Source of the DNA: an uncultured Oscillospiraceae bacterium | Lineage (GTDB): Bacteria > Bacillota > Clostridia > Oscillospirales > Oscillospiraceae | DNA length: 64,000 nucleotides | Direction: 5' to 3' | Assembly (NCBI GenBank): GCA_944382965.1 | Contig: CALWOA010000001.1 | Location: forward strand, 124,001-188,000 | Shown here: one piece after another, positions 34,191-41,652 of the stretch | Numbering within the stretch: position 1 is the first letter of the stretch | Layout: every line of letters starts with the position of its first letter | Translations under genes and position numbers: made by a program | Notes under the pieces: generated by a model | The model's database searches: none | What the model saw: the letters and a program-made list of their open reading frames with translations, nothing else | What the model was told of the DNA's origin: nothing

Positions 34191-34219
34191 TTGAATAATA
34201 TTTATTTTTATGGTAAAAT
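34191..34219 (+). promoter_or_regulatory. Promoter of the small membrane-protein gene
   Basis: TTGAAT (34191-34196), 17 bp and TAAAAT (34214-34219), directly behind the repeat array. Confidence 0.75.
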
Positions 34220-34252
34220 GAACTGAACCAATATGCAATAGGAGGTGCTTCT

Positions 34253-34702
34253 GTGGAATTCGTCGTGTTTATCGCTTTATTCATTCTCGCTATGCCTTTG
34301 GCTTTGTTTTTGATTTTTAAGCCAGTAATTGCAGATAAGAAAGTTCGAAATAATGTAACCAATTCCGATCCACTAACACAACACTATTGCTTTGTTTTAA
34401 ACTGTGAGCAGAACGAAGCACTCGACAAATTGTCTATCCGCAATGTCTACGATACCCTCGAGTATACATTTGATAGAAATAGATCAATTATAGTTTTTTC
34501 ACACTTAGGAGCATCAATAGAACATCAGTTGTCTTTTTATGTTGCCGAAAACAAGACTTATTTGAAGGTAAGCAGAGTAAAGATTATGCACAGCAGAAGC
34601 AATATTCCTTTGATGATTAACCGTTTCTTTATTGAGAAAATCGGTGCAATTCCTGTAGATTACTCCTATTTTGTATCTTCTGTTTGCACCCCCCTGAATT
34701 AA
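34253..34702 (+). CDS. Small membrane-anchored protein of unknown function
   Basis: The start is GTG 34253, after an AGGAGG site. The 149-residue protein has one N-terminal TM (residues about 2-24) and a soluble domain of mixed alpha/beta pattern that I do not recognise. The gene is clearly more AT-rich than its neighbours and uses codons such as AAA, ATT and TTT heavily, suggesting recent transfer. It sits between the tRNA-Ala gene and a partial copy of that tRNA's 3' end, and it is fronted by the five-repeat array. It may be an accessory gene under quorum or response-regulator control; this is inference. Confidence 0.65.
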   Translation: MEFVVFIALFILAMPLALFLIFKPVIADKKVRNNVTNSDPLTQHYCFVLNCEQNEALDKLSIRNVYDTLEYTFDRNRSIIVFSHLGASIEHQLSFYVAENKTYLKVSRVKIMHSRSNIPLMINRFFIEKIGAIPVDYSYFVSSVCTPLN

Positions 34703-34755
34703 AAAATGCACCCCCTAAAAAGGCTTTGCACCCCCTAATCTCAAAAGGGGGTGCA
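34685..34755. repeat. Triple TGCACCCCC repeat with inverted copy
   Basis: TGCACCCCC starts at 34685, 34707 and 34727 (steps 22 and 20), and an inverted AGGGGGTGCA is at 34746-34755. The third copy and the inverted copy form a perfect 10-bp stem that may end the upstream transcript. Copies 1 and 2 could pair with the same arm instead. Confidence 0.75.
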
Positions 34756-34779
34756 TTTGTATCAAAATTAGGGTTAGTC

Positions 34780-34944
34780 TTCAAAAAACAGACACCTCGC
34801 AGAGGTGTCTGTTTTTATATGCTAGAGAGGAGATTCGAACCATTTAATGCAGCAGTCCGGTGGACTGCTGCCTGCCGCCGGCTGGACGGCGGCAGCACTA
34901 TGATTTGCTCCCTGCCGGAAGCAAATGCAGCGAATCCCCTCGGG
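34780..34944. repeat. 165-bp structured repeat, full copy (tRNA T-arm-like ends)
   Basis: It begins with a terminator-like hairpin (AAAAACAGACACCT / AGGTGTCTGTTTTT, 34784-34816). Then an outer inverted repeat GAGGAGATTCG (34827-34837) / CGAATCCCCTC (34931-34941) encloses three hairpins with stems of 10 bp (34849-34871), 9 bp (34872-34895) and 7 bp (34903-34926). The layout is cloverleaf-like, and the ends read as tRNA T-arm sequence. No protein is supported here. Confidence 0.8.
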
Positions 34945-34955
34945 TTCACCAAAGA
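34931..34955 (+). other. Partial duplicate of the tRNA-Ala 3' end
   Basis: Matches 23 of 25 bases of 33965-33989 (T-arm 3' side, acceptor, CCA and AAAGA). This could be an att-like scar of tRNA-targeted insertion or part of the repeat family. Confidence 0.6.
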
Positions 34956-35043
34956 CACAGGCACCTTGTAAAGGTACCTGCATTTTTATATATTCAAGAA
35001 GAGATTTGAACGATGCAAAGCAGCAGGTCGGTGGACTGCTGCT
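34945..35043. repeat. Second, truncated copy of the 165-bp repeat
   Basis: It aligns with the first copy over its first ~95 bases: hairpin CAGGCACCT / AGGTACCTG, TTTTTATAT, then AGAGATTTGAAC and GCAGCAG...CTGCTGC. It stops where the HAAS gene begins. The rest of the element is missing. Confidence 0.75.
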
Positions 35044-35062
35044 CTGAACTGTATGACAGTAA

Positions 35063-35572
35063 TTACTTTTTCTTACATTTGCACAGCCGCCGGTATCCCC
35101 AGATGCACAAGCCAACAACAACTGCTGTCAAACCAACCTCAAGGAGAAAAGTGAGCCAGTTTGTGCTTGTTGTGACAAAAATTGCGGTAGGCCCGTCGGC
35201 CCCGCCGATGACGCCCACAGAGCTTGCCATGTTCGGCATGTTTGCATAAATTGCCATAGCTGCGGCAAAAATGAGGACATATACGATCCCCAGAAGCTTG
35301 ATACCAAAGTAAATTCCCAAAACCGCAAACGCAAACCGCCAGGGACTTTTCCGGTAGGCAAATTCCTGCATCTGCTCATTCAGTTCGGCTGCCACCTTTT
35401 TGGGGTCTCCCAGTTCGGCATAGATTTCTTCGTCGGTCTGCCCGGCCTCCCGACGGGCGGCGATGGAGCTTCCAAAGTCACTCATTACCCGGGCCTTCAC
35501 CTCCAGCGGCAGATTCAGCCGCCGCTCAATGGCATTGACATAGCGTTTCATCTTTTTTTCGGCTTGTGTCAT
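35063..35572 (-). CDS. HAAS-domain membrane protein with GGADGPTAIF motif
   Basis: ATG 35572 overlaps the PadR gene by four bases; the frame extends upstream only within PadR. The 169-residue protein starts with a HAAS/DUF1700-like domain (about 1-62: LNLPLEVKARVMSDFGSSIA, YAELGDPKKVAAELNEQM). Two TM segments follow (about 76-98 and 128-150). Between them lies VIGGADGPTAIFVT, a motif known from the beta subunit of Na+-pumping decarboxylases, where its Asp is essential. PadR-HAAS pairs usually handle envelope stress. The meaning of the decarboxylase-like loop is unknown. Confidence 0.8.
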   Translation of the reverse strand: MTQAEKKMKRYVNAIERRLNLPLEVKARVMSDFGSSIAARREAGQTDEEIYAELGDPKKVAAELNEQMQEFAYRKSPWRFAFAVLGIYFGIKLLGIVYVLIFAAAMAIYANMPNMASSVGVIGGADGPTAIFVTTSTNWLTFLLEVGLTAVVVGLCIWGYRRLCKCKKK

Positions 35573-35916
35573 AGTTTCCTTCCTCCATCCAGAAAGTGTC
35601 CAACTGTTTCCTGAAATTCCTGCCAGATCTGTTTTCGGCGATTGTTTTCGGTATGCCCGGCAGGGGTGGCCTCGTAAAATTTTTTCGGTGCGGATCTGCC
35701 TTCTCCCTGACTCCATCTGGCCTGAATCAGCCCGTCATCTTCTAGTCGATAGAGAATGGGGTAGAGCGTACCCTCTTTCAGCGCAAACATCCCTTGGGAA
35801 ATGTCTTTCAACTGCGACAGCAGTTCATAGCCATAGGTGGGGCTGCTGCAGATCAGATCCAGAACCAGCATTTCCAGCACGCCCTTTTTCAGCTGTTGGG
35901 AAAAACGATCTTCCAT
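35569..35916 (-). CDS. PadR family transcriptional regulator
   Basis: ATG 35916 (MEDRFSQQLKKGVLEML) follows GGAGGGG. The 115-residue winged-helix protein shows the PadR core YGYELLSQL, LKEGTLYPILYRLEDDGLI and an ATPAG turn. It is cotranscribed with the HAAS membrane protein and likely represses its own operon. An imperfect palindrome TACTAAGTA (35941-35949) downstream of the -10 is a possible operator. Confidence 0.88.
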   Translation of the reverse strand: MEDRFSQQLKKGVLEMLVLDLICSSPTYGYELLSQLKDISQGMFALKEGTLYPILYRLEDDGLIQARWSQGEGRSAPKKFYEATPAGHTENNRRKQIWQEFQETVGHFLDGGRKL

Positions 35917-35954
35917 ATGCCCCCTCCGATTATTTAGCATTACTAAGTATTTGC

Positions 35955-35983
35955 ATTATAGCAAAGCCAAACAAGCGTGTCAA
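35955..35983 (-). promoter_or_regulatory. Consensus promoter of the padR operon
   Basis: Minus-strand TTGACA (35978-35983), 17 bp and TATAAT (35955-35960), both perfect. Confidence 0.85.
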
Positions 35984-35991
35984 GAGAAAAC

Positions 35992-36019
35992 TTGACGGCG
36001 TAAAAAACCATGTTATAAT
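35992..36019 (+). promoter_or_regulatory. Promoter of the DUF2238-like gene
   Basis: TTGACG (35992-35997), 16 bp and TATAAT (36014-36019), back to back with the padR promoter. Confidence 0.75.
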
Positions 36020-36083
36020 GAAAACAAAGTAGCCTTGGACATTGCGATTCCAGGAGTAATATCATCATTATGGAGGAAAGAAT

Positions 36084-36905
36084 ATGGGCAGAAAAGAAAA
36101 AAAGGGCAAGCCGGAAATTTATAAAAACAAAACTACACTGACTGTCTACCTGATTTTGCGAGGGCTGATTATCATTGCCATGGTCCGTGCCATTTTCCGG
36201 CAGGAATATCAGAATGTCTTTTTCTGTGCCCTATCGCTGTTTTTGCTGATTATGCCCAGCATCATTTCCCGAAAGCTGGAGATCATGCTGCCCAGCACTT
36301 TGGAGATTATCATTTTGCTGTTTATCTTTGCAGCAGAAATCCTGGGAGAAATGAATAGCTTCTATGTCCGGGTTCCCCATTGGGATACAATGCTGCATAC
36401 CATTAACGGTTTCCTTTGCGCTGCCATTGGATTTGCATTGGTGGATATGCTCAACCGGGATGACCGATTCTCCTTCAAGCTGTCTCCGGTGTACCTGGCA
36501 ATGGTTGCCTTCTGTTTTTCCATGACGGTTGGTGTGCTGTGGGAGTTCTTTGAATTCAGCGGAGATTACCTGCTTGGAATGGATATGCAGAAAGACACGG
36601 TGGTCAATGCAATTCACACGGTAAATCTGGACAAGACCATGACCAATACCGTTGTGCATGTGAAGGATATCGTGGATGTGATTGTGGTTCACTCCGACGG
36701 CAGCCAGGAGGCACTGGGGCTGGGTGGATACCTGGATGTGGGTATTCAGGACACCATGAAGGACCTGTTTGTGAATCTCATCGGTGCTGTAGTATTCTCA
36801 ATCATTGGTTTCTTCTTCGTAAAGGAAAAGGGGAAAGGAAAGGTAGCGTCCCGATTCATTCCCCAGGTCGTGTCACCGGAGGAAACCAATAAGCCAACGG
36901 AATAA
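36084..36905 (+). CDS. Membrane protein, possibly DUF2238/YjdF-like
   Basis: A 273-residue protein with about six TM segments, a basic N-terminus and a hydrophilic loop at about residues 170-215. HWDTMLHTINGFL in the middle and GVLWEFFEFSGD later resemble the DUF2238 (YjdF) family, whose conserved His/Asp/Glu in the membrane hint at a metal or lipid role. Function unknown. GGAGG lies seven bases upstream of the ATG. It is divergent from padR, with promoters only eight bases apart, so PadR could affect it. Confidence 0.6.
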   Translation: MGRKEKKGKPEIYKNKTTLTVYLILRGLIIIAMVRAIFRQEYQNVFFCALSLFLLIMPSIISRKLEIMLPSTLEIIILLFIFAAEILGEMNSFYVRVPHWDTMLHTINGFLCAAIGFALVDMLNRDDRFSFKLSPVYLAMVAFCFSMTVGVLWEFFEFSGDYLLGMDMQKDTVVNAIHTVNLDKTMTNTVVHVKDIVDVIVVHSDGSQEALGLGGYLDVGIQDTMKDLFVNLIGAVVFSIIGFFFVKEKGKGKVASRFIPQVVSPEETNKPTE

Positions 36906-36907
36906 GA

Positions 36908-36943
36908 AAAAACCTTCGTGCAGTCACCTGCACGAAGGTTTTT
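36908..36943. terminator. Bidirectional terminator
   Basis: AAAAACCTTCGTGCAG / CTGCACGAAGGTTTTT, a 16-bp stem with a 4-base loop. A second perfect 12-bp hairpin (TGTCCGGTGCCC / GGGCACCGGACA) follows at 36945-36972. Confidence 0.92.
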
Positions 36944-36980
36944 TTGTCCGGTGCCCTGAAGGGCACCGGACAGGTCTGCA

Positions 36981-38702
36981 TTATTCTACGGTAGGATCGT
37001 AATTGACGATGATGTCATGATCTCGCAGGCTGGATACATCACTGATTTGATTGCCAAAAACATTTACTTGAACCAAACGGTAGCAGTCCGCCAGAGCGTC
37101 GATATTGGTCAGAAGGTTGTAATCCATATAAACATATGTCAGGCTTTCCATTTTCTGAAGGCTATCAATGTTGGTCAGTGCATTGTAAGAGCCGTCAATT
37201 TTCTGCAGGGGGCAGCCGTCAGGCCATTGCGGAAGTTCCGCAACTTGGTTGGCGGAGAAGTTGAAAACTTCCAGCTTGGACAGGGTGCTCAGAGAGGAGA
37301 TATCCGTAATATCGTTGCTGGAAATATCCAGTTCCGTCAGCTGTGTGCAGTTGGCGATGGCAGAAATATCTGTCAGAGAGTTGTAGCTGACGGACAGGTA
37401 AGTCAGAGCAGGCAGACTGGAAATACCATTGAGCTGAGACAGCTGATTGTTGCCCACATCCAGCCAGCTCAACTGCGTGCAGTTGGCAAGAGGGGACAGA
37501 TCCGTAACAGCATTGTATTCCAGATTCAGCTTTTGCAGATTCGCCAGACTGCTCAGATTCTCCAGACTTGTTACTGCATTGTGCTGCAAATTCAACTCCG
37601 TCAGGTAGGGCATAGTGGTTAGCGCTTCCAGATTCCGGACAGTATTGTTGCTCAAATCCAGATAAGTCAATGCCTGAGCACCGGAGAGGTTGGCGATGGT
37701 ACTCAAACTGCAGTTTGCCAAAGTCAGCCGGGACAGTACCGGAAGGGATGCCAAAATGGTCAAATCCTCAGAAGGGAAGTTGCAGTTGGTTAAGTCCAGC
37801 GTGGTCAGGCTGGTCAGAGAAGAAAACACTTCCAAAGAATCCAGCGTATGGTTCTGCAGGGTCAGCGTTTGTAAGTATGGCATCAGACTCAGATCTCCAA
37901 AGGTGGAAGCGGATTCCGGAACAGTGAATTCTGTAATGGACCAAAGATCGTTGGTAAAGACTGTGTCATCCTCGTCGACGCCAATAAGGGAGCGGATGGC
38001 AGCCTCCATGGCAGGATCCGTGAAGGTAACCTCTTCAATCACACCGGTGATGGTGTAGTCCAAGGTAGTCAAGGGGCTCACCAGTCCGTCTTCGTTAACG
38101 CTGACCGCCAGAATAACGGTTTCGCCGGTGGGAAGGGTAATGCTTTCACCATAAGCAGGACCTGCGGTGGTGGGATAAGTGTTGTCCATTGTGTAGTAAA
38201 TCGTACCGGCGGAGGAGGTCAGGTGAATATCCATATACTGACTGTAGTAGCCGCTGGCATAGTCGGCAGTAGGTGCGGTAGGACGCAGTGCATCTATTTC
38301 CGCTTTCACCTGGGGATCGCTGATTCCATCGAGCAGACTGATGGCGTCCAGAAGCTTATCTTGCTCCACAAAGGTCCGACACAGGGCGGTATACAACTCT
38401 GCGGTGGGGCCGCTGCTGATGGCACGGGTAAGCGTCAGTTCCGCTTTGGTGTAGTTGCCGGTCTTCTTGTACTGATTGGCAAGTTCAATGGCAACGCCTT
38501 CGTCATGGTCAGAGAAATTGTATGCCATATCATAGAACCAAGAGGACATCCGGGAATTGCCGTGCAGGTCGTGAAAGCGGGCCTGACTGATCAGGGTGTC
38601 CCGGGTAAACGCGCGGTCATACACAAACAAATACCACACCACGCTTGTGCAGATCAAAACCGCCAGCAGGGTGGTAATCAGTATTCTGATCGTTTTTTTC
38701 AT
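36981..38702 (-). CDS. Membrane-anchored leucine-rich-repeat protein with chitobiase-like domain
   Basis: A 573-residue protein. Residues 7-27 form an N-terminal TM or uncleaved signal. Helical TPR-like segments follow (about 40-130), then a chitobiase C-terminal-like beta domain (about 155-220: SSAGTIYYTMDNTYPT). About twelve SDS22-like leucine-rich repeats of 21-23 residues run from about 265 to 570 (for example LTYLDLSNNTVRNLEAL). No sortase signal is present. It probably faces outward and binds proteins or glycans. A strong promoter lies upstream, and it is monocistronic. Confidence 0.8.
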   Translation of the reverse strand: MKKTIRILITTLLAVLICTSVVWYLFVYDRAFTRDTLISQARFHDLHGNSRMSSWFYDMAYNFSDHDEGVAIELANQYKKTGNYTKAELTLTRAISSGPTAELYTALCRTFVEQDKLLDAISLLDGISDPQVKAEIDALRPTAPTADYASGYYSQYMDIHLTSSAGTIYYTMDNTYPTTAGPAYGESITLPTGETVILAVSVNEDGLVSPLTTLDYTITGVIEEVTFTDPAMEAAIRSLIGVDEDDTVFTNDLWSITEFTVPESASTFGDLSLMPYLQTLTLQNHTLDSLEVFSSLTSLTTLDLTNCNFPSEDLTILASLPVLSRLTLANCSLSTIANLSGAQALTYLDLSNNTVRNLEALTTMPYLTELNLQHNAVTSLENLSSLANLQKLNLEYNAVTDLSPLANCTQLSWLDVGNNQLSQLNGISSLPALTYLSVSYNSLTDISAIANCTQLTELDISSNDITDISSLSTLSKLEVFNFSANQVAELPQWPDGCPLQKIDGSYNALTNIDSLQKMESLTYVYMDYNLLTNIDALADCYRLVQVNVFGNQISDVSSLRDHDIIVNYDPTVE

Positions 38703-38736
38703 AGAAAAGTACTCCGTTTCGCGAGAATCTCACTGA

Positions 38737-38765
38737 ATTATACAACATATCCCTTATAAAGTCAA
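38737..38765 (-). promoter_or_regulatory. Promoter of the LRR gene
   Basis: Minus-strand TTGACT (38760-38765), 17 bp and TATAAT (38737-38742). Confidence 0.8.
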
Positions 38766-38834
38766 GTCCGCACAAAACCCGGGAAATAGTGGCGGGGAGG
38801 CAGGGCTTTATTTGTAAACAATCTGTGTCCTACC

Positions 38835-38863
38835 TTGCAATTGTGGTAAAATCATGGTAAACT
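38835..38863 (+). promoter_or_regulatory. Promoter of the PpiC gene
   Basis: TTGCAA (38835-38840), 17 bp and TAAACT (38858-38863). Confidence 0.55.
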
Positions 38864-38909
38864 GTTTCGGAATCACTGCCCAATTATGGGAGAAATGAGG
38901 AAGAAAGTA

Positions 38910-40436
38910 ATGGAAAAATGCAAATTCTGCCAAGCGGAATTGGCGGAGAACGATACGGTCTGCCCCAACTGCGGCAAGGACAACGCAACGGAGCAGGCGG
39001 AGTCTGCACCTGAGGCTGTACAGTCCGTTGCAGCGGAAGAAGCGCAGGCTCAGGAAGTGACCTCCGACAGCGCTGGTGCAAATGAGGAATCGGAAGCCAC
39101 TGCTGCTCCCGTTGAGGATGCACAGCAGGATTCTCAGGAACCTCAGATCCAGGAAGGTTTGAAGGCAACACCTGGTAAGATTGCACTGATGGCCGCTGCG
39201 GTTGTGGTGCTGCTGGCAGTGCTGATTGCACTGATTGTAGCTGGCTTGGGGCAGAAGGAACCTGCCGACTCTGCCGAAACCGGCGCAACCGGTGCAACTA
39301 CGGCAGAGACAGTACCGGCTACGGTGCCCGCTGACGGAAATCCGGAGGATGTAACCTGCAAGGGAACTTACACCGTTACCGACGCGGAAGCGAAAGACAA
39401 CCAGCAGACTGTGGTAGCCACCATTGGAGAGCGCCAGCTGACCAACGGCCAGCTCCAGGTGTACTACTGGATGGAGGTACAGAGCTTCCTGAACACCTAT
39501 GGTGCCTATGCTCCGTATTTCGGACTGGATTACACAAAGCCCCTGGACACCCAGATTTCTATGGAAGATGAAAATCTGACTTGGCAGCAGTTCTTCCTGC
39601 AAAGAGCGCTGAATAATTGGCAGCAGGTTCAGGCTATGTCCATGGAAGCCGCCATCAACGGCGTACAGATCAATCCGGAAGACCAGGAATATCTGGATAC
39701 CCTGCAGCAGCAGATGGAAGAGGTTGCGAAAGGCTATGATATGACTTTGGATGAACTGCTGCTGACCAATCTTGGCCCCGGCGCTGGTATGGAAGAATAC
39801 CACTATTTCCAGGAGCAGTATTTAAGAGGTCTGCCTTACTTCCAGCAGGAGACGGCGAAAATGGTTCCCACCGAGGCGGATCTGGAAGCATTCTTTACAG
39901 AGCATGAGCAGGATTATGCCAACAACGGCATTACCAAAGACAGCATGTTTGTGGATGTGCGGCATATTCTGGTGCAGATTACCGGCGGTACAACCGATGA
40001 AGAGGGCAATACCACCTACACCGATGAAGAGTGGGCGGCTTGTGAAGAAAAAGCCCAGGCTATTCTGGACGAGTGGCTGGCAGGAGATAAAACGGAAGAT
40101 TCCTTTGCTGCGCTGGCTACAGAAAAGTCGGAAGACCCCGGCTCTCAGGCCAATGGCGGTCTGTATGAGCGGGTAACGGAAGGTCAGATGGTGGCTCCGT
40201 TCAATGACTGGTGTTTCGATACCAGCCGGAAAACCGGTGACTATGGCCTGGTGAAGACCGACTACGGCTACCATGTGATGTACTTTGTGGATACCCAGCC
40301 GCAGTGGAAATACTATGCGGAAAACGCTTGGGTTACGGAACAGACCAACAACCTGATTGACAATCTGGTAGAAAAGAATCCCATGGAAGTTGTCTACGAG
40401 AATATTACGCTGGGCAACGTTAATCTGGGCGCATAA
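38910..40436 (+). CDS. Zinc-ribbon, membrane-anchored PpiC-type peptidyl-prolyl isomerase
   Basis: ATG 38910 follows GAGGAAG. The 508-residue protein opens with a zinc ribbon (CKFC at 4-7, CPNC at 19-22), then an acidic Ala/Glu linker, one TM (about 88-112) and a SurA/PrsA-like outer part. The parvulin domain is at about residues 340-460 (VDVRHILVQITGG, GLYERVTEGQMVAPFNDW, GYHVMYF). It probably folds exported proteins, as PrsA does, but it is anchored by a TM rather than a lipid. The cytosolic zinc ribbon is an unusual addition. Confidence 0.85.
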   Translation: MEKCKFCQAELAENDTVCPNCGKDNATEQAESAPEAVQSVAAEEAQAQEVTSDSAGANEESEATAAPVEDAQQDSQEPQIQEGLKATPGKIALMAAAVVVLLAVLIALIVAGLGQKEPADSAETGATGATTAETVPATVPADGNPEDVTCKGTYTVTDAEAKDNQQTVVATIGERQLTNGQLQVYYWMEVQSFLNTYGAYAPYFGLDYTKPLDTQISMEDENLTWQQFFLQRALNNWQQVQAMSMEAAINGVQINPEDQEYLDTLQQQMEEVAKGYDMTLDELLLTNLGPGAGMEEYHYFQEQYLRGLPYFQQETAKMVPTEADLEAFFTEHEQDYANNGITKDSMFVDVRHILVQITGGTTDEEGNTTYTDEEWAACEEKAQAILDEWLAGDKTEDSFAALATEKSEDPGSQANGGLYERVTEGQMVAPFNDWCFDTSRKTGDYGLVKTDYGYHVMYFVDTQPQWKYYAENAWVTEQTNNLIDNLVEKNPMEVVYENITLGNVNLGA

Positions 40437-40452
40437 CCCCATGTAGCAGAAG

Positions 40453-40490
40453 AACCCGCCTCGGAACCAGATGTTCCGGGGCGGGTTTTT
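40453..40490. terminator. Bidirectional terminator
   Basis: AACCCGCC-T-CGGAAC / GTTCCG-G-GGCGGGTT with a T tail, between convergent genes. Confidence 0.85.
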
Positions 40491-40505
40491 GCGGTAGTCG
40501 AGAGA

Positions 40506-41495
40506 TTATTTGTGATAGCAAACTTCTGTAGAGGTATCCGGATTGCCGTTGAAGAAGGATACCAGATTGTTTATGGTGGTGGCGGCAATGTTGTCCAGGG
40601 CTTCGTTGGTCAGGAAAGCCTGGTGAGAGGTGACGATAACATTGGGCATAGCAATCAAGCGAACCAGCTTGTCGTCCTGCACGATGTGGCCGGAGAAGTC
40701 CTCATAGAACAGGTCGCCTTCCTCCTCGTAAACGTCCAGGCAGGCAGCGCCTACTTTTTTCTCCTTGATCCCGTTGATCAGATCTTCCGTATTGATCAGG
40801 CTGCCCCGGGAGGTGTTGATAATGGTGACGCCTTTTTTCATTCGGGCGATGGACTCCGCGTTGATGATGTGCTTGGTATCCTCGGTCAGAGGGCAGTGCA
40901 GAGAAATAATGTCGGATTTTTCAAACAGCTCCGGAAGGTCCACGTAGTGCAGCCCGGAGTTGGGGGCGGGGAATTTGTCATAGGCCAGAATGTTCATGCC
41001 GAAGCCTTTGCAGATATCGGCAAATACCCGGCCGATTTTACCGGTGCCGATAATACCCACAGTCTTGCCATACAGGTCAAATCCTGCCAGACCCTGAAGG
41101 CTGAAATTAAACTCCCGGGTGCGGTTGTAGGCTTTATGGGTGCGCCGGTTGATGGTCAGCAGCAGCGCCATGGCGTGCTCGGCAACAGCGTGGGGAGAGT
41201 AGGCGGGCACCCGGAATACCCGGAGTTTGCCCTGGCAGGCCTTGATATCCACGTTGTTGAAGCCGGCGCAGCGCAGGACAATGGCCTTCACGCCCATCTC
41301 GTAAAGCTTCTCAACCACAGCGGCATTCACGGTATCATTGACAAAGACACATACCGCATCGAAGCCTGCGGCCAGAGATACGGTATCTTCATTGAGGTTA
41401 GGCTCAAAGTATTTGATTTCCACACCGGCGGGAACGCCGTAACGGTCAAAGCCGGGAACATCGTAGGATTTTGTATCAAAGAAAGCAAGTTTCAT
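40506..41495 (-). CDS. ldhA: D-lactate dehydrogenase (LdhA-type 2-hydroxyacid dehydrogenase)
   Basis: A 329-residue NAD-dependent enzyme. Sequence resembles E. coli LdhA along its length: ALRCAGFNNVD, VPAYSPHAVAEHA, GKTVGIIGTGKIG (NAD site), NTSRG (catalytic Arg), and SHQAFLT (catalytic His). It reduces pyruvate to D-lactate in fermentation. AGGAGG precedes the ATG. A consensus promoter lies 30 bp upstream. No classical Rex box is seen. Confidence 0.9.
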   Translation of the reverse strand: MKLAFFDTKSYDVPGFDRYGVPAGVEIKYFEPNLNEDTVSLAAGFDAVCVFVNDTVNAAVVEKLYEMGVKAIVLRCAGFNNVDIKACQGKLRVFRVPAYSPHAVAEHAMALLLTINRRTHKAYNRTREFNFSLQGLAGFDLYGKTVGIIGTGKIGRVFADICKGFGMNILAYDKFPAPNSGLHYVDLPELFEKSDIISLHCPLTEDTKHIINAESIARMKKGVTIINTSRGSLINTEDLINGIKEKKVGAACLDVYEEEGDLFYEDFSGHIVQDDKLVRLIAMPNVIVTSHQAFLTNEALDNIAATTINNLVSFFNGNPDTSTEVCYHK

Positions 41496-41524
41496 GTTTT
41501 ATTCCTCCTTTTTGTATCGATAAT

Positions 41525-41553
41525 ATTATAGCGATATAGAATCGGATTGTCAA
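41525..41553 (-). promoter_or_regulatory. Consensus promoter of ldhA
   Basis: Minus-strand TTGACA (41548-41553), 17 bp and TATAAT (41525-41530), both perfect. TATCG and CGATA half-sites flank the -10 and could be an operator. Confidence 0.8.
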
Positions 41554-41595
41554 GAGCATTTTATCAATAGAATGCCCAGTGTGAGAAAAATATTC

Positions 41596-41625
41596 TTGCG
41601 AAAAACGTGGTATTTGTGCTATAGT
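41596..41625 (+). promoter_or_regulatory. Candidate promoter of the GtrA-like gene
   Basis: TTGCGA (41596-41601), 18 bp and TATAGT (41620-41625). Confidence 0.5.
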
Positions 41626-41652
41626 GTGGAAAATACCATAGGAGGAAAAGTA

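Noticed and set aside
34684..34971. Open frame of 95 codons on the plus strand in the repeat region
   Set aside because: It runs through the terminator hairpin, the nested hairpins and the tRNA-like end of the 165-bp repeat and has no ribosome site. The sequence is explained by structure, not coding.
34822..35121. Minus-strand open frame of 99 codons
   Set aside because: It lies over the same repeat and overlaps the end of the HAAS gene; no ribosome site is present.
41525..41545. Rex-type operator at the ldhA promoter
   Set aside because: The half-sites TATCG / CGATA do not fit TTGTGAA-N6-TTCACAA.
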